The notes beneath the pieces were generated by a model. It saw only the letters and a program-made list of their open reading frames with translations. It was not told the DNA's origin and did not search any database. The translations under genes and the position numbers were made by a program. This document shows, piece by piece, positions 32,953 to 44,947 of a DNA stretch of 64,000 nucleotides (the first letter of the stretch is position 1; each line of letters opens with the position of its first letter). Origin of the DNA: Zea mays (lineage: Eukaryota > Streptophyta > Magnoliopsida > Poales > Poaceae); the NCBI RefSeq assembly GCF_902167145.1, contig NC_050098.1, positions 31,428,501 to 31,492,500 of the forward strand, in the 5' to 3' direction.

Positions 32953-35606
32953 CTTCGCGAGAGAGCGCGTTCATCGCTGCCTCGCAGGTGACTAGGGAGG
33001 TGAACGCCATCAACCCCGCCAAGACAGTGGGGAGCTCCTGCAGTTCCTCCTGCACCCATTCCAGACAGCGAAGCCCGGCCTCTCGCTCCGGCACCTCGAA
33101 GTCACCCGTCCGCACACCCAGCTCGCGATATGAAGTCATGAGCTGCGTGCGCGTCCGCTCGGCCTCCGCTCGCATCGCGGCCTCGGCCCCCTCCGCGTGG
33201 CTCTCCTGGGCAGTAAGCCGCCGCTGCAGCTCTCCGGCGAGCTCCTTGGCGATATTGCCTTCCGCCCGCGCCAGCTTGGCCTCCGCCTGCGCAGCCTGCT
33301 CTTTGGCGATGGCTTCGTTGGCCTCCCTCCTCTCCCCCGTCAGCTGGCGCCGGAGGTCAGCCTTCTCCTTTTCAAGGGCGGCCACCTTCTCCGCCAGTTT
33401 GCGGCACTTGCTGTCGGAGGCCGACTTCTCACGGACAGCGTCCGCATGTTGCGTCCGAAGTCTCTCGACCTCGGCAGACAACGCTGCCGTAAGGGCCCCC
33501 GACGCAGTGCGGCTGGTGAAGTCAGCCACCTGCAGAACACACGTAAGGTCGTTGTGTAAAAAAAAATGTATAGCTCGGCGGACCTGACTCAGCGCCTCCG
33601 TCGCTCGACTCAGCGCCTCCGTCGCTCCCTTCAGCCGACGGGTCGCCACGCCCGCCTCGTCTCTGACCAGCGCGAGGGCAGACACCTCGCCTCCGGCGCC
33701 AAGGGTCTCTCCCCCCGCCTTCGGCGCTGGCGCAGCCGTCGCGATCGCCGCGCCAGGCACAACTAGAGCGAGCGGGCCCTCGTCCGACCCTGCAACGCGT
33801 CATAAAATTTTAAAAAAAGGGTATATATATATATATTCATATAGACTTACCCCCAAGATAATCATCCACATCAATCTCGGTGCCGAAGTCGGCAACGCGT
33901 TTGCCAGGCGGCGGTAGCGATCGGGCCGCCTTCGCAGCCTCCGCCACCCCGCTGACAGACGGCACCACCTTCGACAGCTTGGGGCCTCCGGCGCCCACCG
34001 TCGTCTCCGGCGCCTTGCCAGGCGCGGAGGCGCCCACCTTCGTCGGCAGCGGCGGCTTGCCTCCGCCAGAGGCCTCAGCCTTCGCCGTTCCCCGATGCCT
34101 TTTCGGCCGGGCTTCGTGAACCCTCACAGTCGCCTGGCGTTTTCGCGCCGCGCCTTGGCGATCCTTGTCCATCACTGCCCACACAACATGACCGATATTT
34201 CGCCCATAAGGAAAAACTTTCCACCGATGAACCATACGAGATGTAAAACAGTCCTCCTCAGCCGCGCAGGGGATAGGAATGTTTTTAGGCCAACAACCCC
34301 CGGTAACCCTCAGCATCCGAGCCGAAGACTCCCGGAGCTCGGGCGAAGACATCCTCTCCCCCGGGGCCGCACACGTCCTCATTAAATCTCTAGCGAAACT
34401 ATCAGACACCCCAAGTCTTCCCATCGCAGTACCTAATTTTCTCTTTTTCGAGGAGGCGGCAGCCACCAGCGCAGGGTCGCCTCCAGTCTCCACCGCCGGC
34501 TTCTTCCCACGGCGGTCCGCTTCGTCTTGACCAGGGTAACCGTCGTACGGCAGTTGATTTAATTCGAAGACCCTGTTCAAACGTTCATTTGACCCGCGGA
34601 TGTCAAAGCTGCGCTGGCCTTCCGTCCTCGGCACGTAACGCCCCACGAGCCGCACCGCCAAGCCCTCCGCATCACGCACAAAGGCGGCCGGGTCACGGTT
34701 TCGCAAATTCAGTGCGAAGGCAGGACTTCGCACCACCCTTCCTCCGTGAAAGGGCATCTGGCGAGGGCATACTTCGCCCAGCGCCCAGCCGTGCGCCAAG
34801 GGCCAGACCCCGTACGCCACGAACTCTTCAACTAAATCTCGACCGCTGCTCTGACCGGCGGCGCACCGAAGGGCCCCTTCGTCTGCATCCTCTTCTGCCA
34901 CTTCATAAGGTGGATACGCAGAGTAATAGTGAGAGCACATTAAGGACACGGGGAGCCCTTCATGGCCTTCGACAGTAGCCTCAGCAACATAAAACCAAAA
35001 TTCATTCCAATTGCCCCACTTGTTGCGGGCGCACGGGACCAACTCCACTACTGGCATTGTGGTCTTGCCGGTCTTCGGCGTGAATGTGCATGACCCGAAC
35101 TGGGCAACTCCGTCCTCAACCATCCTTTTCTGCCAATGCAAACAATAATTCTTCGCAAAAACTTCAACTGACGGCTGTCCGCCGTACGAAGTCGTCGCCC
35201 AGACATACTTCGCCAGCGCCACTATGGCGTTCGGTGTCAGCTGATGTATTTGAACACTGAATCTACGCAGGACTTCGCTGACAAAACGGTGCGCAGGCAA
35301 GCGGAGTCCGGCGACGAAGAACGCCTCGAAAACAACCAACTCGCCCTCCGGCTCGGGGACTTCCTCCGTCCCCGGAGCACGGGCGACCCCGCCGCCAAAG
35401 TAGCCCAACCGCTGCATATCTTCAATACGGGCTGACGTCATCCGTGACACACCAAATTCAACAGAGTCGCCGGCGCGCAACTCCTCCACCTCCACGTTAC
35501 TCAACGTCTCCTCAGACGAGGCGGCGGCCGGCGACGCAGCGTCGGCGGAGGAAGAAGAGGATGGCATTGCTACGTACCGTCGTCGGCGGCGGGCGGTCTG
35601 CTTCAC
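32834..35606 (-). CDS. Antisense gene of the Tat element: Transposase_28-like/coiled-coil protein, one intron
   Basis: Exon 1 runs 35606 to 33851 and exon 2 runs 33789 to 32834. A 61-nt, T-rich intron with donor GTAAGT (33850-33845) and acceptor TTGCAG (33795-33790) joins them in frame, giving about 903 residues. ATG at 35567 is an alternative start. About residues 80-250 (LRLPAHRFVSEVL, HQLTPNAIVALAKY, WGNWNEFWFYV) match the Pfam 'putative gypsy type transposon' Transposase_28 pattern. Exon 2 encodes a long Ala/Glu/Arg-rich coiled coil (EVERLRTQ...EKVAALEKEKADL). No stop interrupts it, although the sense gag-pol has two. A TATA box lies 119 nt upstream. The function of this protein class is unknown to me. 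The C-terminus overlaps the tandem repeats. A 54-nt in-frame stretch (33530-33583) has weak intron-like ends but looks too short to be spliced. Confidence 0.8.
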
Positions 35607-35724
35607 TCGAGCCAGAACGCCGGCGAGCTAAGGGAGCAGCGGAGGAAAAGGAGCAGCAAGACGGCGGGCGGCTAGGGTTTTACGGAGCGCGGAAGGCAGA
35701 GTTCAAAAAGCGCCGCCCCGCCCC

Positions 35725-35732
35725 CTTTTATA
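35725..35732 (-). promoter_or_regulatory. TATA box of the antisense gene
   Basis: The minus strand reads CCTATAAAAGGGGGCGG. TATAAAAG at 35732-35725 lies about 119 nt upstream of the ATG at 35606, good spacing for a plant promoter core plus a 5' leader. It sits between the antisense gene and the 3' LTR, so the gene appears to have a promoter separate from the LTR. Confidence 0.6.
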
Positions 35733-35922
35733 GGCGGGGCGCGGCTCTTCGGGAAACCCGCAATCCGACAGGCCGCGACGCTTCGGGAAACCCGCAATCC
35801 AACAGTACGCCGTCCATCAACGGTCACATCAAAAACCCCCGCGGAACCACTTCGAGCGAGGGCAGCGTCTCCGCCATCTAGCGACGTCTTCGGCACCAGG
35901 TGACTTTGTCGAACTGGTCCCT

Positions 35923-35933
35923 CGGAGGGCAAA
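35923..35933 (+). other. Polypurine tract of the Tat-lineage element
   Basis: The purine-rich CGGAGGGCAAA immediately before the 3' LTR is the expected plus-strand primer site. Confidence 0.65.
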
Positions 35934-36408
35934 TGTTGGGGCAAAGGCAAAGACGCCACCCTTCGCTCGAGGCCTTCGCTGCAGCCGCTGGTCCGACAGA
36001 GACAAAGCGGGCAGGGACACCCTTCGCAGGACTCGGCACTTTGACGAAGGCCTGCGGCGACGTCCTACCACGGCGCGTCCTCGTTCAGTCCCAAGGCCCA
36101 CGTGCGATCTGGCCCATTGTAACGGGCCCCGCGTGGCCGCCTCTGTATTACGGGCCTAACTTGTAAAGGAATACTTGTAATTACGGTCTGTAACCCTGCT
36201 TTATGGGAATATTCTGGGGATAAAATAGGTGTCTGAGGGCACATGCGTCCTTAACACAAGACGCTGGCCTCTCAGATACCTATAAATACCCCCGCACAGT
36301 GCCCGTGAGAGGCTAGATCAACAGAGCTATTGCCCCCGTGCACGTAACCCTGTTGTCACCACCGTTCACCCTTGTTGGCCTTCTTGCTGCTGAGAGCGAG
36401 TTCCAACA
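35934..36408 (+). repeat. 3' LTR of the Tat-lineage element
   Basis: 475 bp. By eye it differs from the 5' LTR at a single base (A at 35943 versus G at 25931). It is followed by CACAC. A plus-strand frame crosses from this LTR into Opie pol at 36409; its ATG in the LTR is not a gene start. Confidence 0.95.
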
Positions 36409-38709
36409 CACACCTCAGCAAAATGGTGTGGTAGAGAGGAAGAACAGGACGCTCATCGATATGGCGAGGACTATGCTTGGAGAGTTCAAGACCCCCGAGC
36501 GCTTTTGGTCGGAAGCCGTGAACACGGCTTGCCACGCCATCAACCGGGTCTACCTTCACCGCCTCCTCAAGAAGACTTCATATGAGCTGCTAACTGGTAA
36601 CAAACCCAATTTGTCTTATTTTCGTGTATTTGGGAGCAAGTGTTATATTCTTGTGAAGAAAGGTAGAACTTTTAAATTTGCTCCCAAAGCTATAGGAGGG
36701 TTTTTATTAGGTTATGACTCAAATGCGTATAGGGTCTTCAACAAATCATCGGGTTTGGTTGAAGTCTCCAGCGATGTTGTATTTGATGAGACTAATGGCT
36801 CTCCAAGAGAGCAAGTTGTTGATCTTGATGATGTAGATGAAGAAGATGTTCCAACAGCCGCAATGCGCACCATGGCGATTGGCGATGTGCGACCATAGGA
36901 ACAATTGGAGCAAGATCAACCATCTTCCTCAACTATGGTGCATCCCCCAACCCAAGATGACGAACAGGTACCTCAAGTGGAGGCGCATGATCAAGGGGGA
37001 GCACAGGATGTTCAAGTTGAAGAGGAAGAAGCACCTCAGGCACCTCCAACCCAAGTTCGAGCGATGATTCAAAGGAATCATCCCGTCGACCAAATTTTGG
37101 GTGATATTAGTAAGGGAGTAACTACTCGTTCAAGATTAGTTAATTTTTGTGAGCATTACTCCTTTGTCTCTTCTATTGAGCCTTTCAGGGTAGAAGAGGC
37201 CTTGCTAGATCCGGACTGGGTGTTGGCCATGCAGGAGGAACTCAACAACTTCAAGCGCAATGAAGTTTGGACACTGGTGCCTCGTCCCAAGCAAAATGTT
37301 GTGGGAACCAAATGGGTGTTCCGCAACAAACAGGACGAGCACGGGGTGGTGACGAGGAACAAGGCTCGACTTGTGGCAAAAGGTTATGCCCAAGTCGCAG
37401 GTTTGGACTTTGAGAAGACGTTTGCTCCTGTGGCTAGGCTAGAATCAATTTGTATTTTGCTAGCATATGCCGCTCACCATTCTTTCAGGTTGTACCAAAT
37501 GGATGTGAAGAGCGCTTTCCTCAACGGGCCGATCAAGGAGGAGGTGTACGTGGAGCAACCCCCTGGCTTCGAGGATGAACGGTACCCCGACCACGTGTGT
37601 AAGCTCTCTAAGGCGCTCTATGGACTTAAGCAAGCCCCAAGAGCATGGTATGAATGCCTTAGAGACTTTTTAATTGCTAATGCTTTCAAGGTTGGGAAAG
37701 CCGATCCAACTCTTTTCACTAAGACTTGCGATGGTGATCTTTTTGTGTGCCAAATTTATGTCGATGACATAATATTTGGTTCTACTAACCAAAAGTCTTG
37801 TGAAGAGTTTAGCAGGGTGATGACGCAGAAATTCGAGATGTCGATGATGGGCGAGTTGAACTACTTCCTTGGGTTCCAAGTGAAGCAACTCAAGGATGGT
37901 ACCTTCATCTCCCAAATGAAGTACACGCAAGACTTGCTAAAGCGGTTTGGGATGAAGGACGCCAAGCCCGCAAAGACTCCGATGGGAACCGACGGACACA
38001 CCAACCTCAACAAAGGAGGTAAGTCCGTTGATCAAAAGGCATACCGGTCTATGATAGGATCTTTACTTTATTTGTGTGCTAGTAGACCGGATATTATGCT
38101 TAGCTTATGCATGTGTGCTAGATTTCAATCCGATCCAAGGGAGTGTCACTTGGTGGCCGTGAAGCGAATTCTTAGATATTTAGTCGCTACTCCTTGCTTC
38201 GGGATCTGGTATCCAAAGGGTCTAACTTTGACTTGATTGGATATTCAGATTCCGACTATGCTGGATGTAAGGTCGATAGGAAGAGTACATCGGGGACGTG
38301 CCAATTCTTAGGAAGGTCCCTGGTGTCGTGGAATTCTAAGAAATAAACTTCCGTTGCCCTATCCACCGCTGAGGCCGAGTACGTTGCCGCAGGACAGTGT
38401 TGCGCGCAACTACTTTGGATGAGGCAAACCCTCCGGGACTTTGGCTACAATCTGAGCAAAGTCCCACTCCTATGTGACAATGAGAGTGATATCCGAATAG
38501 CGAAAAATCCTGTTGAGCACAGCCGCACAAAGCACATTGACATCCGGCATCACTTTTTGAGAGATCACCAGCAAAAGGGAGATATCGAAGTGTTTCATGT
38601 TAGCACCGAGAACCAGCTAGCCGATATCTTCACTAAGCCTTTAGATGAAAAGACCTTTTGCAGGCTGCGTAGTGAGCTAAACGTCCTAGATTCGCGGAAC
38701 TTAGATTGA
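36409..38709 (+). pseudogene. Opie-like pol, second part (integrase Glu to RNase H), broken
   Basis: Continues the interrupted integrase with PQQNGVVERKNR (catalytic Glu), then the integrase C-terminal region (GFLLGYDSNAYRVF), reverse transcriptase ([40 protein letters not shown] at about 37758) and RNase H (SDSDYAGCKVDRKSTSGTC, ALSTAEAEYVAAGQ, HIDIRHHFLRD), ending ADIFTKPL... at TGA 38707-38709. Damage: TAG at 36896-36898 in the linker; a one-base loss near 38219 that shifts the RNase H frame; TAA at about 38344-38346 in place of a Gln codon. The two stops are of C-to-T type. RT itself is open. Confidence 0.88.
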
Positions 38710-39564
38710 TTCATAGCATACATGTATTTATGCCTTTGATCATGTTCCTTATGCATTTTTGTTGCTTACTGTGGTGCTCAAGTTGTACAATCACTCCCCG
38801 GACCTCACAAGTCCTTGTGCAAGTGATGCACATATTTAGGGGGAGTTGTGCTACAACTTGACCCTTTGAGACTAACCGTTTGCTTGAGTTTGCTTGTTTT
38901 AGTCTCAAAGGAGGTTTGAAAGGGAAAAGGTGGACTTGGACCATGAAAGACTTCCACTGCACTCCGATGAGAGGGTAACTTATTCCAAGTTCATCTCATG
39001 TCCTCTTATTGCCTTTGTACTCTTATTTGAAGATTTTGGTGAGGCAATGGGGTTAAAGGGCCAAGATTGATCCCGTTTTGGTGCTTGATGCCAAAGGGGG
39101 AGAAAATAAAGGCCAAAGCAATAGATGGATCAACTACCACTTGAGAAATTTTGAAAATAGTAGATTAGAGCTTTTGGTTTGTCAAAACTCTTTTATTGTC
39201 TCTTTTGAGAAATTTTGAAAATAGTAGATTAGAGCTTTTGGTTTGTCAAAACTCTTTTATTGTCTCTTTTGTCAAAAGTTGGCCTCTTGTGGGGAGAAGT
39301 GTTGATTATGGGAAAAAGGGGGAGCCTTTTGAAATCCTTGATCAATTTCCTTTGGAATACCTCTCTTTATGTCTCTACAAGTGAATTTGACTTAGAGATA
39401 GGAATTTGAGTTTGATTTGCAAAAACAAACCAAGTGGTGGAAAAGTATGATCCATATATGTCAAAATTGAATCAAAACAATTTTGAGTGTTCATTTGCAT
39501 TGATATTGCACTTGTTCTAGTCACTTTATGTTGTGTTGGCATAAATCACCAAAAAGGGGGAGAT
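38710..39564 (+). other. Opie-like 3' untranslated region with repeated purine tracts and a 64-bp duplication
   Basis: Purine tracts of the GGGGGAG type recur near 38839, 39096, 39317 and finally 39552-39562 (AAAAAGGGGGAGAT, next to the LTR, the likely functional one). Multiple such tracts are a recognised Sirevirus feature. Bases 39143-39206 are exactly duplicated at 39207-39270. Confidence 0.75.
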
Positions 39565-39940
39565 TGAAAGGGAAATGTGCCCTTCGGCCATTTCTAAGTA
39601 TTTTGGTGATTGAGTGCCAACACAAGTGTCTTTGCGTTAATCTATGGAAAATGGTGGACAAAGTGCAAATCATGTCAAAAGGTATGTTTCTAGACTTAGT
39701 ACGTTGTTTTATGGACTAATGTATCGTGTCTAAGTGCTGGAAACAGGAAAAATTGAATTGGAAATGAGATGGCTTTGTTCAGCCAAAGTCTGCTCAGTCT
39801 GGGTTCACCGGACTGTCCGGTGGTGCACTGGACAGTGTCCGGTGCGCCAGGCTGGCTCTGGCGAACAGGCTGCTCTCGGGACTTTGACGACGGTGTACGG
39901 CTATAATTCACCGGTCCGTCCGGTGAGCCGTTCACAGGCG
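39565..39940 (+). repeat. Opie-like 3' LTR, first part
   Basis: Begins TGAAAGGGAAATGTGCCC like the 5' LTR. It is interrupted after TTCACAGGCG by the Ji-like element and continues at 46361/46366. Confidence 0.92.
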
Positions 39941-41353
39941 TGTAAGGAAAATGGACTCCGGGCCTTTTGGCTAATTGAGTTTTGGTGTTTGATGAACAAC
40001 ACAATCCGTGAACTAATAAGTTTTCTAGTGTTTGTGTTTGTAGTTCACAGGATGCGAAGAGAATTGGACCAAGGCAATGAGGATGCAACACCTCAAAAGA
40101 AGTCATAAAAAGATGCATAGGAGTCCAATACTCAAGAACAAAGAAGCCCGAAGAAATCATCGAAGAAATCCAAGATAAGGGCTGTCAGCCAGCGCCTGGT
40201 GGCGCACCGGACATTGGTGTCTGGTGTGCACCGGACTGTCCGGTGAGGCACCAGACTGTCTGCGCAGAGAGGCCACGGACAGGCGCTCTCTGGCTGTAGC
40301 ACCGGACTGTCCGGTGTGCACCGGACTGTCCGGTGTGCCAACGGGCAGACGGCAACGGTCGGATCCAATGGTCGACTGCTACAGGCGCCAACGGTCGGCT
40401 GACGTGGCGTGCACCGGACATCTACTGTGCAGTGTCCGGTGGTGCACCGGACTGTCTGGTGCACCCGACGACAGAAAGCTGCTGCTTTCTGTCCAACGGC
40501 TAGTTTGGGGTGTGGAGGCTATAAATACCACCCCAACCGGCCATTCTCAAGTGTGAGAGCCCAAGCAACATACCAAGACACATAGTGCATATTTCCAAGT
40601 GCTCAAACACCCAAGTGCTTAATAGAATCACTCGGTGATTAGCGTAGGTGCTTTGCGAAGTGCTTAGGTTAGTTAGACCGCTTTAGCGCTTGCTCTAGGT
40701 GAACCCTAGTTAGTTGAGTGAGTTTTGTAAAACCACACAACCCCTCGGCTCTTGCGCGAGCCGTTGTAATTGTACCGAGTGGGGCGAGAGTCTTGCGAGA
40801 CCGTGACAACCGCGTTTGTGTCACGGCCGCCACCGTGTACCGGAGGGAACGAGGCCCGCGGCGTTTCGGCCGGAAGCTCGATAGTGGAGACGGCGGGGAG
40901 CGTCCGAGAGGAGCCGGAAGCGGAGCACCACTTGCGCGTGGAGAAGGCCCGCGGCTCTCTACGGAGTTACTCGACCGTGGTGCTTGGCCCTCGCGTGGGC
41001 TTCCCTTTGCGTAAGGGCACCAACGAGGATTAGTCGGGACCTTGCGTGGTTCCGGATACCTCGGTAAAAATACCGGCGTCATCCACGAGAGTTTGCTTCT
41101 CTACTTAGCTCTTTACATTCCGCATTTATATTAAGCATTTAAGTTTCAATCTTGTAGTCATACTTATTTAGTGTAGATTGAAACTTAGCCTTTTGCGGTA
41201 GAGATAGCAACACTTAGACAAAACCTAGTTTGCACATTCTAGTTTTGATTATATGCATAGGTTTTGCTCTAGGGATTTAATTGTGGCCTAGTTCAGTAAA
41301 AGTTTTAGAAGTCCTAATTCACCCCCCCTCTTAGGCGTCACCCGTTTCCTACA
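39941..41353 (+). repeat. 5' LTR of the Ji-like element
   Basis: 1,413 bp with CCGGACTGTCCGG palindromes at about 40205-40465 and a TATA-like GGCTATAAATACC near 40518-40530. Confidence 0.93.
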
Positions 41354-41355
41354 AG

Positions 41356-41367
41356 TGGTATCAAAGC
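41356..41367 (+). other. Primer binding site of the Ji-like element
   Basis: TGGTATCAAAGC, two bases after the LTR. It is an initiator tRNA-Met type site with one variant base. Confidence 0.82.
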
Positions 41368-41435
41368 CCGGTTTAGCTCATTTGAAACGCTTTAGCTTCA
41401 CCGCTAAAAGAGTCGACGCTTGTTTAGAGGAAGGG

Positions 41436-43544
41436 ATGGATACCCATAGGCCACCACACTTCGACGGCACTAACTTCCCATATTATAGTGCTAGAATGGC
41501 TTGTTACCTAGAGGCCGTTGATCTAGGTGTTTGGAGAGTCACTCGTGACGGGATGAAACCCCTCAAGAATCCCGAGAAACCCACCACGAGTGAGGAAAAA
41601 GAAATCCACTTAAATGCTAGAGCCAAAAATTGCATGTATGAATCTCTTAGCATGGATATTTTCAATCAAGTATTTACCCTGAAAACTGCTAATGAGATTT
41701 GGCTAAAATTGCATGAGCTCCATGACGGCACATCCAATGTCCGTGAGCAAAAACATTGCCTAGTCTTAAATGAGTATAATTCTTTTGCTATGAAAGATGA
41801 TGAGCTTGTTAGAGACATGTATTCTCGTTTGAATCTAATTATAAATGAGCTCAATTCTATTGGGATTAATAAGCTAGGTGATATGGACATTGTGAGGAAG
41901 ATTGTCTCCCTGCTACCACAACAAAGATATGGGAGCATCATCACCATCCTTCACAACATGGAGGACTTGAGCAACATGACCCCGACCATCGTGATTGGGA
42001 AAATCGCGGCTTTTGAGATGTCGCGAAAAATGAGTCGGGGAGAGGAGCCAACTTCCTCAAGACCATATGCTTTTGCATGTGATGAAAGGAAGGGCAAAAA
42101 GAAGGCTCCCACTCCAAGTTCCTCAAGCGAAGAAGATGAAGAAGAAGAAGAAAGTGATGATGATGAAGATAATCAACCATGCACATCATCCTCCGAGGAC
42201 GAAGAAACAATCCGACGCGTCAGAAAGGTAATGAGGATGATCCGCAAGATTAATCTAATGGGTGTGCCCCTGCAGGTCGAGGATCTCCTCTTTAACATTG
42301 ACAGGTAAAAGCAAAGGAAGAGAGGATGCTTCGCATGTGGGGAGAAGGGCCACTTCAGGGACAACTGTCCAAATATGGCCAAACCCAAAAAGGAGAGGAG
42401 CAAAGGCAAGGCGCTAACAAGTGTTAGAACGTGGGATGATTCTTCAAGTGAAGATGAACCTCCAAGGACGCGCAGCCACCGGTCCTCGTCACGATCATCA
42501 TGGTCATCACACAAATGCCTCATGGCAAGAGGTAACAAAAGCACTCCATCCTCTAGTGATGAAAGTAGTAGTGATGATGAAGGTGAGGGAAAGGCCTCTC
42601 TAGATGAGCTTGCGGAAGCCGTAGAATTTTTCCAGGATGTTTGCACTAAGCAAAAGGCTCAACTTAAAACTTTGAAAAATAAGTTGGTTAGCTCTCAAAA
42701 TGACTACAAAGGTTTGCTAGAAAAATTTGAAACTTTTGCAAACTTAAATAGTGAGCTATCAACTAAAATTGAGCTATTAGAATCTAGTGCTCCATCCACT
42801 GCTACCGATGATGGCCTTATTAAAAAGAATGAAAAACTGAAAGCTAAGTTAGCTAGCTCCCAAGAAGCTATTGAAAATTTGCTAGAGAAAATGGAAATTC
42901 TTAGCATACACAATAATGAGCTAACTACTAAGCTAGAAAACATTGGTAGCACCCCAGCAGCATCTTTAGTTGAAATACCTGAAATAATTAAGAAAGATGT
43001 TTCTACTTCCTGCTTTGATTTAATTGATGATTCTAACCCCTGCAACCAAGTCGTTGTTGAGAATATTATTGTAGAGACATGTTCGGATGAAGTTGCAAAG
43101 GAAAATGAACAATTAAAGCAAGAAGTGGCTCACCTTGGCAAGGCTTTGTATGACAAGAAAGGCAAAGCTAAACAAATCCAACCTCCACAGGATAACACCA
43201 CTGCGGGAGTGAACAAGCCTATGGAGGGAGAAACTGTGATTTGTAGGCTATGCCACAAGGAAGGCCACAAGTCTTTCCAATGCAAGGCGATGACCGGGGA
43301 TAAACAAAGGCAAAAGCTCAAGCAAAAGCCATCAAGCAAAATCTCCAACACCTACATCAAAAAGGTGAACAAAAAGGATGCTACACCATACTTGATCAAG
43401 AAGAAAAAGAATGGAAAGGTGATAGCAATCAAGGCCAACAAGCAAGCCAACAAAGGAAAGGGGGCCAAACGCATTTGGGTGCCAAAGGAAATAATTTCAA
43501 CCATGAAAAGCACCAAAAAGGTTTGGATCCCGAAAGGGAAGTGA
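41436..43544 (+). pseudogene. Ji-like gag with one in-frame stop
   Basis: From ATG 41436 (MDTHRPPHFDG) one frame runs to TGA 43542-43544 (about 700 codons), interrupted only by TAA at 42306-42308. Visible parts: the gag core (YLEAVDLGVW, NEIWLKLHELHDG, IVSLLPQQRYGSI), an acidic stretch (SSEEDEEEEESDDDED), a zinc knuckle CFACGEKGHFRDNC (from 42327) just after the stop, a coiled-coil-rich region (about 42600-42950) and a second zinc knuckle CRLCHKEGHKSFQC (about 43243), ending KKVWIPKGK. The stop would yield a gag without its RNA-binding fingers. Translation could begin upstream only at a non-ATG codon, inside the primer site, so 41436 is preferred. Confidence 0.85.
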
Positions 43545-44947
43545 GTGGACCGAAGGTCCTCGGGAAATTTGGAGACTTGGCAAATTTGGATGTATATCAT
43601 GGGATACATCATATTGGATCAAGTTTATTGCCAAGTGGGTTAGTGAAAATTTTTGACCCAAATTTCCCACCCATGACTAAGGTAACTAGTTGTATTATAT
43701 TTCTCGTTTTTAGATATGCGTATCTATTTACCTTTTATCTAGTTTACCTTTCTTGCCTAGTATTACATTTGTTATGTACTTTTGTTCAAAATCATGCATA
43801 CTAGGTAAATCATATTGTAGGATTGCTTGTTTTTAAATTCATATACTTGAGCAAACCTACATGGCTTAAAATGTTTATTTAAGCACAACACATAGCTTCT
43901 ATATCTCTCCATAGTAAATGATGCATAAATTGAAAATTTTGATTCCTACAAGTTGTATCATTTAACTTATATGTGCCAAAGTTAGGATTATGGATAATTT
44001 ACCCCTCTTGATATCAAATCAAAGTGCATGTCTCCTACAAGTATTCAAAACTTGTATGCACACCTTTAGGGGGAGGTTACTCTATAATCTAACACTTTGA
44101 GACTAACACCTTTTCAAGTATATTTCTTGTGATAGTCTCATTGTAAGGAAAATAAGGTCCCCGGAGAAAGACAACAATCTTCCACTGCAAAATCTCCAAG
44201 AACTCTCATGTCTCTCAAGCTCGCCATTGATCTTCAATCGGTATCTTTTGAGACTACATTCAGTATCGTTTACATGTCTTCTCCAATATTTGATTAGACT
44301 ATATTTCATATCATATGCTTCCATGTTGCTAAAAATGCATAAGTAGTTAACTCATATTATGTTACCTATGCATAAGGGAAGTTAGTCTTTTCAAATCATG
44401 TCTTGCACCTCTAATTTTCACATGCTTTTTCCTAAGTAGAGGATCTCTGTCAGGGGGAGTATTTCTTCATCTCTAAAAAGGGGGAGAAACTTCTTTCTAA
44501 AGAGAACACTCATTTAGGGGGAGTTCCTTTCAAGTGGTATCATTCACATAGTTTAATTTAATATCCTTCTAGTGATATCACTTGATACAATTCTTGATGA
44601 GGGCAAGCTTTTATTTACTTCCTACATGCTTTTTATGTCTTCCTTTTCGGTGGTTGATGCCAAAGGGGGAGAAGTTTAGGGACCAAAGCAATGAAAACTA
44701 TATCAAACACCAAACACCACCAATTTAAAATTTTATATCTACAAATGGCTTTTCAAGTGGTTTTGGTTATTTGGTCCAAAAATAGGAAGTAAGTGAATTA
44801 TGGAGTTAGGGGGAGGCTTAAACCCATAATTTCACATTGTGGGGACAATCATGCATCTTAGCAAGTAAAATGCATATTTTCATTCAAATACTTGTATTAT
44901 TTGCTTGCTTTGGTTGTGTTGTCATCAATCACCAAAAAGGGGGAGAT
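43545..44947 (+). other. Ji-like 3' untranslated region; no pol
   Basis: 1.4 kb between the gag stop and the 3' LTR. No pol motif is visible in any frame. GGGGGAG tracts recur near 44071, 44456, 44481, 44518, 44667 and 44811, and the LTR-adjacent AAAAAGGGGGAGAT is at 44934-44947. The layout parallels the Opie 3' region, so the pol deletion joined gag almost directly to this region. Confidence 0.75.

Larger units (their letters stand above)
25922..36408 (+). mobile_element. Tat-lineage Gypsy retrotransposon, nested in Opie integrase
   Basis: Both LTRs are 475 bp, and I could see only one difference between them (the base in GGGGCGAAGG versus GGGGCAAAGG). The target duplication CACAC lies at 25917-25921 and 36409-36413. 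Total length is 10,487 bp. Order: LTR, primer site, gag-AP-RT-RNase H-archaeal-type RNase H-integrase (+), a 79-bp tandem array, an antisense gene (-), purine tract, LTR. The second RNase H domain and the antisense ORF are features of the Tat lineage (Grande/Cinful/RIRE2/Retand relatives). I do not assign a maize family name. Confidence 0.92.

Noticed and set aside
33530..33583. Second intron in the antisense gene
   Set aside because: The ends look splice-like (GTCCGCC...TTCTGCAG), but 54 nt is short for a plant intron, the donor is weak, and it reads in frame, so it is left as coding.
32988..33587. 199-codon plus-strand frame opposite the antisense gene
   Set aside because: It is the mirror of a biased coiled-coil coding sequence, rich in Ser/Arg, with no family pattern.
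36338..36408. Apparent gene start for the Opie pol second half
   Set aside because: The ATG is in the Tat 3' LTR; the open frame merely crosses the insertion junction.
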